A stretch of 9,128 nucleotides of DNA, from assembly GCA_964534765.1 (NCBI GenBank), contig CAZHRJ010000118.1, positions 1 through 9,128 on the forward strand, given 5' to 3'. The notes beneath the pieces were generated by a model. The model was given only the letters and a program-made list of their open reading frames with translations. It was not told the DNA's origin and made no database searches. Position numbers and translations under genes: made by a program. Origin of the DNA: CAZHRJ01 sp964534765 (GTDB taxonomy: Bacteria > Lindowbacteria > 2-12-FULL-62-27). Positions 5,180 through 9,128 of this stretch are shown one piece after another; the stretch's first letter is position 1; every line of letters starts with the position of its first letter.

Positions 5180-6470
5180 ACTTGAACACTCCCTCCGTCA
5201 CGAGCGTTCCCTCCACAAAGGCCCGGCCTTCCATCGCGCCCAGCCGGCCGCCCATGTTGATCGCTTCACACTCCAGCAAAAGCTGATCACCCGGAACCAC
5301 GGGCTTGCGCCATTTCACCTTGTCGAGTCCCAGAAAATATACGATTTTGCCCTTTTGATTGATTCTCGACAGAAGCAACACCGCGCCCAGCTGCGCAATC
5401 GCTTCGATGATCAGCACGCCCGGCATCACCGGCCGCGATGGAAAATGGCCCTGGAAAAAATACTCGTCACCCGTCACATTTTTGAGTCCGACAATTTTCG
5501 TCTCATTCATCCCCAGCACCCGGTCCAGCAGCAAAAACGGATACCGATGCGGCAACACCTCTTTGATGGCGTTCAAATCCAGAGTCGCGTCCTCCGGACG
5601 GCCCGGGCCGCCCGACAGAGCCGATTCCGACACGCCTTCCGGCATTTGCTTGAGCCGGTCCCGCATCATCTGGACGAATCGGACATTGAGCGAGTGGCCG
5701 GACCGGACCGCGATGAATCGGCCACGAACTTTCCGGCCGATCAGGGACAGATCGCCCACCAGATCCAGTATCTTGTGCCGGACCGGCTCGTCCGGAAACC
5801 TCAGGGGGCCGCTCAACAGCTTTCCGTTCTCGTAGACCACGGCGTTCTCCAGCGACGCGCCTTTGATCATGCCGGCCCGGCGCAATTGATCCACCTCCGA
5901 TACGAAACCGAATGTCCGGGCCGGAGCAACCGACGCGGAAAATTCTTCGGGAGTCAGCCGGACCGACGCATACTGGGTGCCGACGGCGGGGTCGGGGAAG
6001 GTGACCGTTTCGGATACGCTGAAATCCGCCGACGGCAGCGCGATGAGCATTCGATCGCCATCAATCAGGTGAATCGGCTCCCGGATCCACAAATCCCGCG
6101 ACGGCGCCGCCTGCCGGGCCAGACCTGCCGATTGAACGGCGTCGACAAACATCCTGGCCGACCCGTCCATGAGCGGAACCTCTTCCGCGTCCATCTCCAC
6201 GATACAATTGTCCACGCCAAATCCGTAAAAGGCCGCCATCAAATGCTCGATCGTATGCACATGCACGTCTCCGACCGCCAGACTGGTCCCACGGTTGGCG
6301 CGGACCACATGCTCGACGCGGCCGGCGATCTCCACCGATTCCGGCAGATCGACCCGCCTAAACCGGATCCCCTGATTCGGTTCGGCCGGGATGAGCTTGA
6401 TGGTGACGGATTTACCCGTATGCAGTCCGATCCCGGAGAGAGGGATCGGCGTTTTTATCGTGTACTGCAT
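5163..6470 (-). CDS. lpxC-fabZ: Fused LpxC deacetylase - FabZ dehydratase
   Basis: Bifunctional protein of 435 residues. Residues 1 to about 275 are LpxC, the zinc deacetylase for UDP-3-O-acyl-GlcNAc and the committed step of lipid A synthesis. The Zn ligands H76 (in HTIEHLMAA), H232 and D236 (RHKILDLVGD), the catalytic base E75 and H259 (SGHSLN) are all present. After a linker of about 20 residues rich in Ser, Gly and Pro (276-297), FabZ spans about 298-435. It has the PHRYPFLLLDRV motif (307-318), catalytic H342 in GHFP and E356 in PGVLIIEAIAQ. FabZ dehydrates 3-hydroxyacyl-ACP, the same pool LpxA and LpxD draw on. Such fusions are known in Bacteroidota and several other phyla and absent from typical Proteobacteria. 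ATG 6470 is the conserved start. It overlaps lpxD by 16 bp and lpxA by 17 bp, indicating coupled translation. Confidence 0.96.
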   Translation of the reverse strand: MQYTIKTPIPLSGIGLHTGKSVTIKLIPAEPNQGIRFRRVDLPESVEIAGRVEHVVRANRGTSLAVGDVHVHTIEHLMAAFYGFGVDNCIVEMDAEEVPLMDGSARMFVDAVQSAGLARQAAPSRDLWIREPIHLIDGDRMLIALPSADFSVSETVTFPDPAVGTQYASVRLTPEEFSASVAPARTFGFVSEVDQLRRAGMIKGASLENAVVYENGKLLSGPLRFPDEPVRHKILDLVGDLSLIGRKVRGRFIAVRSGHSLNVRFVQMMRDRLKQMPEGVSESALSGGPGRPEDATLDLNAIKEVLPHRYPFLLLDRVLGMNETKIVGLKNVTGDEYFFQGHFPSRPVMPGVLIIEAIAQLGAVLLLSRINQKGKIVYFLGLDKVKWRKPVVPGDQLLLECEAINMGGRLGAMEGRAFVEGTLVTEGVFKYAVAE

Positions 6471-7543
6471 GCCTCGACCTGCTCCACAGCGCTCAACCGC
6501 CGGGACAGCCGCAAAACCGCGGCCTGAAGACGGCTGACATCGCGGACCATCTCCGGCAGACGGCCAAAAGAGGCCTTGATCCGTTTTTCATCCGGATGAT
6601 GCCGCGCCGGAAATCCCGAAATCATCCGGCCGGCCGGGATGGGTTTTGTCACGCCGGACCGCGCGCCCACCATCGTCCGGTCGCCGATCTCGATGTGGCC
6701 GGTCACGCCGCTTTGCGCGGCCAGAACAACCCAGTTGCCGATCCGGGTGCTCCCGGCTATTCCGGACTGCGCGATGATCAACGAATGAGACCCGACCTGG
6801 ACATTGTGCGCCAGATGAACCAGATTATCGATCTTCGTCCCGCTGCCGACGATCGTGTCCCCGACCGTCCCGCGGTCAATCGCGACGTTCGCGCCTATCT
6901 CAACATCGTCTTCGATTCGAACGCCGCCGATCTGGGGAACTTTCTGATGGCCGGCCGGACCCGACACGTATCCGTATCCGTCACTGCCAATAACCGTCCC
7001 GCTGTGGATCAGGCACCGCCGGCCGATCGTCACGCCGTCATAGACACGGACTCCCGCAAAAAGCCTGGAGCCGGCGCCGATCCGGCTGCCGGGGCCGACG
7101 CTGACGAGCGAATCCAGAACCACATCGTCCTCAATGACACAGCCGTCTCCCACCACCACGTAGGGTCCCAGCGACACATTCGCTCCGAGAACGGCTTTCT
7201 TGCCGACGGACGCGGTTGCGTGGATTCCCGGCGGAGGAACCGGCCGCGGGTCAAACAGCCGCAGCAGAGACGGCATCGCCCGGCGAACATCGGAAACGCC
7301 GATCACGGCGCGGGTCTGACCGCCGACGACGTCGCGCAGTTCTCCAAGCGGCAAGATCACGACGGCGGCGGGGCCCTTGAGCGCCGCTGAAACGTCCCTG
7401 GTCCTCTCCACAAATACCAGCGTGTCGGGCGCCGTCTGCTGAAAAGAGGATACCCGGTCGACCTGGACCGAGTCGTTGCCGCGCAACTCGACCGTCAGAC
7501 CGGGAATACGCGCCAGGTCGCGGGCGATGTCCCGCGCTCGCAT
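6455..7543 (-). CDS. lpxD: UDP-3-O-acylglucosamine N-acyltransferase LpxD
   Basis: LpxD adds the second 3-hydroxyacyl chain, N-linked, to UDP-3-O-acyl-glucosamine, the third step of lipid A synthesis. The 362-residue protein has an N-terminal uridine-binding domain (about 1-105, with the family-like segment TLVFVERTRD at 41-50). A left-handed beta-helix of hexapeptide repeats (about 106-300) contains GSDGYGY (186-192) and NLVHLAHNV (240-248), where H246 is the expected catalytic His. A C-terminal helix (about 325-355) probably gives the ACP-binding surface. ATG 7543 has GGAG touching it, which is too close. In-frame GTG 7549, two codons earlier, sits 10 nt after GGAG inside the end of the upstream gene and may be the true start. 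The longer frame from 7720 is only read-through over the previous gene. It follows the second ompH copy by 7 bp. Confidence 0.95.
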   Translation of the reverse strand: MRARDIARDLARIPGLTVELRGNDSVQVDRVSSFQQTAPDTLVFVERTRDVSAALKGPAAVVILPLGELRDVVGGQTRAVIGVSDVRRAMPSLLRLFDPRPVPPPGIHATASVGKKAVLGANVSLGPYVVVGDGCVIEDDVVLDSLVSVGPGSRIGAGSRLFAGVRVYDGVTIGRRCLIHSGTVIGSDGYGYVSGPAGHQKVPQIGGVRIEDDVEIGANVAIDRGTVGDTIVGSGTKIDNLVHLAHNVQVGSHSLIIAQSGIAGSTRIGNWVVLAAQSGVTGHIEIGDRTMVGARSGVTKPIPAGRMISGFPARHHPDEKRIKASFGRLPEMVRDVSRLQAAVLRLSRRLSAVEQVEACSTR

Positions 7544-7550
7544 CTCCACT

Positions 7551-8171
7551 TTACTTTTTCTCCTTCCCCTTATTGTCCTTGTCGTCCTTGCCGTCTTTGT
7601 CGTCCTTCGCGTCGGTCTTGGATCCCGATTTCGATTTAACCTTTTCCACGACCTCTTCCGTGATGTCCAGCGTGTCGGCGACATAGAGAATCGGCCGGCC
7701 GCCGGCGGTGGCGGCGTCAAAAACCACGTTGAACCCGCGGGCCTTCGACACCTCTTCGATCACCTTGCTCAACATCTCCTTGACCGGCGCCAGAAGCTCG
7801 TCCTCCTTTTCGGCGAGTTCTCCCTGAAGCTGTTTGACCATGTCCTGGTAGCTGTTCAGCTCCTTCTTGAACTCGCCTTCCTTGTCTTTCTTCGCGTCTT
7901 CCGACCTCAGCAGATTTTTCTTGAGGTCGTTGTCCAGCTTTTGAATGTCCTTCTCCTTTTCCGTGATCATCTTCTGCTTCGGCTTGGCCCAATTCTCCAA
8001 TGATTCCTTGGCCGATACATAATCCGGATAGTTCCGGAGAACCTCCTGAAGATCCACAAAACAGGCCCGGATGTTGCCGGCCGCGAGAACTTCGTCACCC
8101 GCCGGCGCCGACCCGACCGATAAAACAAACAGACCCGCAACTGCCGCTACACGGGCTACCCAACCGTTCAT
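7551..8171 (-). CDS. Skp/OmpH-family periplasmic chaperone, copy 2 with charged tail
   Basis: Predicted periplasmic holdase that binds unfolded outer-membrane proteins, by analogy with Skp. A signal peptide covers residues 1-24 (hydrophobic 5-22, likely cut after SAPA). The OmpH start FVDLQEVLRNYPDYVSAKES (38-57) leads into a long charged coiled coil (about 59-145) and the closing segment PILYVADTLDITEEVVEKV (160-178). Beyond the family domain is a low-complexity tail (182-206) of Lys, Asp and Gly, partly made from an 18-bp tandem repeat. Total length is 206 residues, against about 160 for E. coli Skp. A strong AGGAGG (8184-8179) lies 7 nt before ATG 8171. It sits 13 bp after copy 1 and just before lpxD, the skp-lpxD neighbourhood seen in many Gram-negatives. 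It is well diverged from copy 1, so not a recent duplication. Confidence 0.85.
   Translation of the reverse strand: MNGWVARVAAVAGLFVLSVGSAPAGDEVLAAGNIRACFVDLQEVLRNYPDYVSAKESLENWAKPKQKMITEKEKDIQKLDNDLKKNLLRSEDAKKDKEGEFKKELNSYQDMVKQLQGELAEKEDELLAPVKEMLSKVIEEVSKARGFNVVFDAATAGGRPILYVADTLDITEEVVEKVKSKSGSKTDAKDDKDGKDDKDNKGKEKK
7572..7607. repeat. 18-bp imperfect tandem repeat in ompH copy 2
   Basis: Two adjacent 18-bp units (7572-7589 and 7590-7607) agree at 14 of 18 positions and encode the repeated K-D-D-K-D pattern of the C-terminal tail. It probably arose by slippage in coding DNA. Confidence 0.55.
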
Positions 8172-8184
8172 TCGTGAGCCTCCT

Positions 8185-8742
8185 TTAAGGCTTTTTTGGC
8201 TGATTCAACTTCTGAATCACCGCGTCTGTCATGTCCACGTAATCCTCAGACGCGTACAGGATCTCGTTTTCCGAAAAAACCAGACTGAACCCTTTTTGTA
8301 TCGCAATCTCCCGGATCGCGCTGTAGATGGCCTTGCGCGCCTCCGAAATCAAATTCTCCCGCTCCTTCTCCAGCACGGTCATCGATTGATAATAGGATGT
8401 CTGCAGCTCGACTTTCCGCTGCGCGATGATCGCCTGGAGGCGCTGGACCCGGACCGGATCGTTTTCCGACGATTGCTCCTTCTCCATCCGCCGGATGTCC
8501 TCGTTCGCCTTCGTAACGCTCTCCACCACCCGGTCTTTCTTGTCGTCGTTCTCCTTCAGTTTCTGCTGAAAGGCCTGATAACTCATCGACACTTCCTCAA
8601 AATTCACCACCGCTATCCGAATCAGAACCTCCGCGCACGCGGCGGCCGGCAGAAGGCACACGACACCGTTCAGTAGAAAGAGACAAAGCAGCCGCTGCAG
8701 ACGCCAGGGGTGTTGATTCCGGTTGCCTTTCAGTTTATCCAT
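8185..8742 (-). CDS. Skp/OmpH-family periplasmic chaperone, copy 1
   Basis: 185 residues. The N-terminus is basic (K3, K5, R8, R14, R17) with a hydrophobic core (18-34) and likely cleavage after AACA (residue 37). C36 could suggest a lipoprotein, but the lipobox (AAAC) is poor. The mature part starts with IRIAVVNFEEVSMSYQAFQQ (41-60), the OmpH opening strand and helix. A charged coiled coil follows (about 58-148), then GFSLVFSENEILYASEDYVD (151-170) and a short helix. This layout matches Skp/OmpH, trimeric chaperones that carry outer-membrane proteins across the periplasm. AGGAGG (8754-8749) lies 6 nt before ATG 8742. The start overlaps the trxB stop by 8 bp. bamA, often upstream of skp in Proteobacteria, is not here. 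The family is clear; which client proteins each copy serves is unknown. Confidence 0.85.
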   Translation of the reverse strand: MDKLKGNRNQHPWRLQRLLCLFLLNGVVCLLPAAACAEVLIRIAVVNFEEVSMSYQAFQQKLKENDDKKDRVVESVTKANEDIRRMEKEQSSENDPVRVQRLQAIIAQRKVELQTSYYQSMTVLEKERENLISEARKAIYSAIREIAIQKGFSLVFSENEILYASEDYVDMTDAVIQKLNQPKKP

Positions 8743-9128
8743 GTCCCGCCTCCTCCAAATATCGCTCGGCGTCCAGCGCCGCCATGCATCCGGTCCCCGC
8801 GGCTGTCACGGCCTGCCGGTAAACCCGGTCCGCCACGTCGCCGGCGGCGAATACCCCTTTCACATTCGTCCGCGTGCTTCCCGACTCGACCCGGATGTAC
8901 CCCTGCTCGTCCATGTCGACCTGGCCTCGAAAGGGCAATGTGTTCGGCTGATGACCGATCGCGACAAAAAGACCCTGACACATCAGAGTCTCTTCCCGGC
9001 CGCCGGGCGGGGATTGAAGTTTTAATCCGGTCATCACTCTTCCGTCGCCCAAAACCTCCGTGACGGCGGTGTTCCACCGGACTTCCACTTTCGGATTTTT
9101 CAGCACGCGGTCCTGCATGATCTTCGAC
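8735..9128 (-). CDS. trxB: Thioredoxin reductase, C-terminal part (partial)
   Basis: The frame is open to the window edge, where the residues SKIMQDRVLKNPKVEVRW match the end of the NADPH-binding domain of bacterial thioredoxin reductase. Further on are GLFVAIGHQPNT and the FAD-binding signature GVFAAGDVADRVYRQAVTAA, then GCMAALDAERYLEE before the TAA at 8737-8735. TrxB transfers electrons from NADPH through FAD and a CxxC pair to thioredoxin in the cytoplasm. The CxxC lies upstream of this fragment and cannot be checked, so a related flavin reductase (for example a ferredoxin-type one) is not fully excluded. Its last codons overlap the start of the first ompH copy by 8 bp, so the lpx block is probably co-transcribed with it from a promoter outside the window. 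Confidence 0.92.
   Translation of the reverse strand, partial: SKIMQDRVLKNPKVEVRWNTAVTEVLGDGRVMTGLKLQSPPGGREETLMCQGLFVAIGHQPNTLPFRGQVDMDEQGYIRVESGSTRTNVKGVFAAGDVADRVYRQAVTAAGTGCMAALDAERYLEEAGHG

Noticed and set aside
5355..6527. 390-codon plus-strand open frame opposite lpxC-fabZ
   Set aside because: The translation is low in recognisable motifs and rich in Arg, His, Asp and Pro, as expected of an antisense shadow of a GC-rich gene. The minus strand encodes an unmistakable LpxC-FabZ.
7544..7720. N-terminal extension of LpxD back to 7720
   Set aside because: The added residues are Arg/Thr-rich out-of-frame translation of the ompH copy 2 tail. LpxD homology begins at ATG 7543 (or GTG 7549).
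1..9128. CRISPR array, tRNA or rRNA genes, defence or toxin-antitoxin system
   Set aside because: No regularly spaced repeats, no cloverleaf or rRNA-like sequence and no such protein families could be seen on either strand.

Overview
The window looks like a piece of a GC-rich Gram-negative (LPS-making) bacterial chromosome. The direct evidence is a minus-strand cluster of early lipid A genes behind two periplasmic Skp/OmpH-type chaperone genes. A fused LpxC-FabZ protein, together with LpxI in place of the LpxH of gamma-proteobacteria, argues against an Escherichia-like host. It fits better with Planctomycetes/Verrucomicrobia/Chlamydiae-type, Omnitrophota-like or related lineages. That placement is inference from gene content; no marker here fixes the phylum.

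Left part, plus strand (1-2423). The window opens with the last 35 codons of a SNF2-type helicase. An IS91-family (HUH, rolling-circle) transposase gene follows at 230-1729. About 90 bp after its stop codon lies a perfect, loopless 42-bp palindrome (1819-1860), a good candidate for one end of the element. Next is a short open frame (1930-2388) that carries only part of a regulator-type beta-propeller, probably the remnant of a larger gene. A hairpin plus T-run closes this block.

Right part, minus strand (2500-9128, read right to left). The order is trxB (3' end only), skp/ompH copy 1, skp/ompH copy 2, lpxD, lpxC-fabZ, lpxA, lpxI, and then a DHH-family phosphoesterase. trxB through lpxA are packed with overlaps of 8-17 bp or gaps of 13 bp or less, so they look like one operon with coupled translation. 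lpxI follows lpxA by about 22 bp if its GTG start is right. The DHH gene lies about 57 bp downstream and seems to have its own sigma70-like promoter ending almost at its ATG, which would give a leaderless or near-leaderless mRNA.

How the genes work together: LpxA acylates UDP-GlcNAc, LpxC deacetylates the product, and LpxD adds the second acyl chain. LpxI then hydrolyses UDP-2,3-diacylglucosamine to lipid X. FabZ, fused to LpxC, supplies the competing dehydratase step of fatty-acid synthesis from the same 3-hydroxyacyl-ACP pool. The Skp-like proteins would escort outer-membrane proteins through the periplasm. LpxB, LpxK, the Kdo transferase and BamA are not in the window. I see no convincing new multi-gene system. 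The most unusual items are the palindrome and rearranged junction around the IS91-like element, the leaderless-looking DHH promoter, and a substitution at a normally conserved LpxA histidine position.
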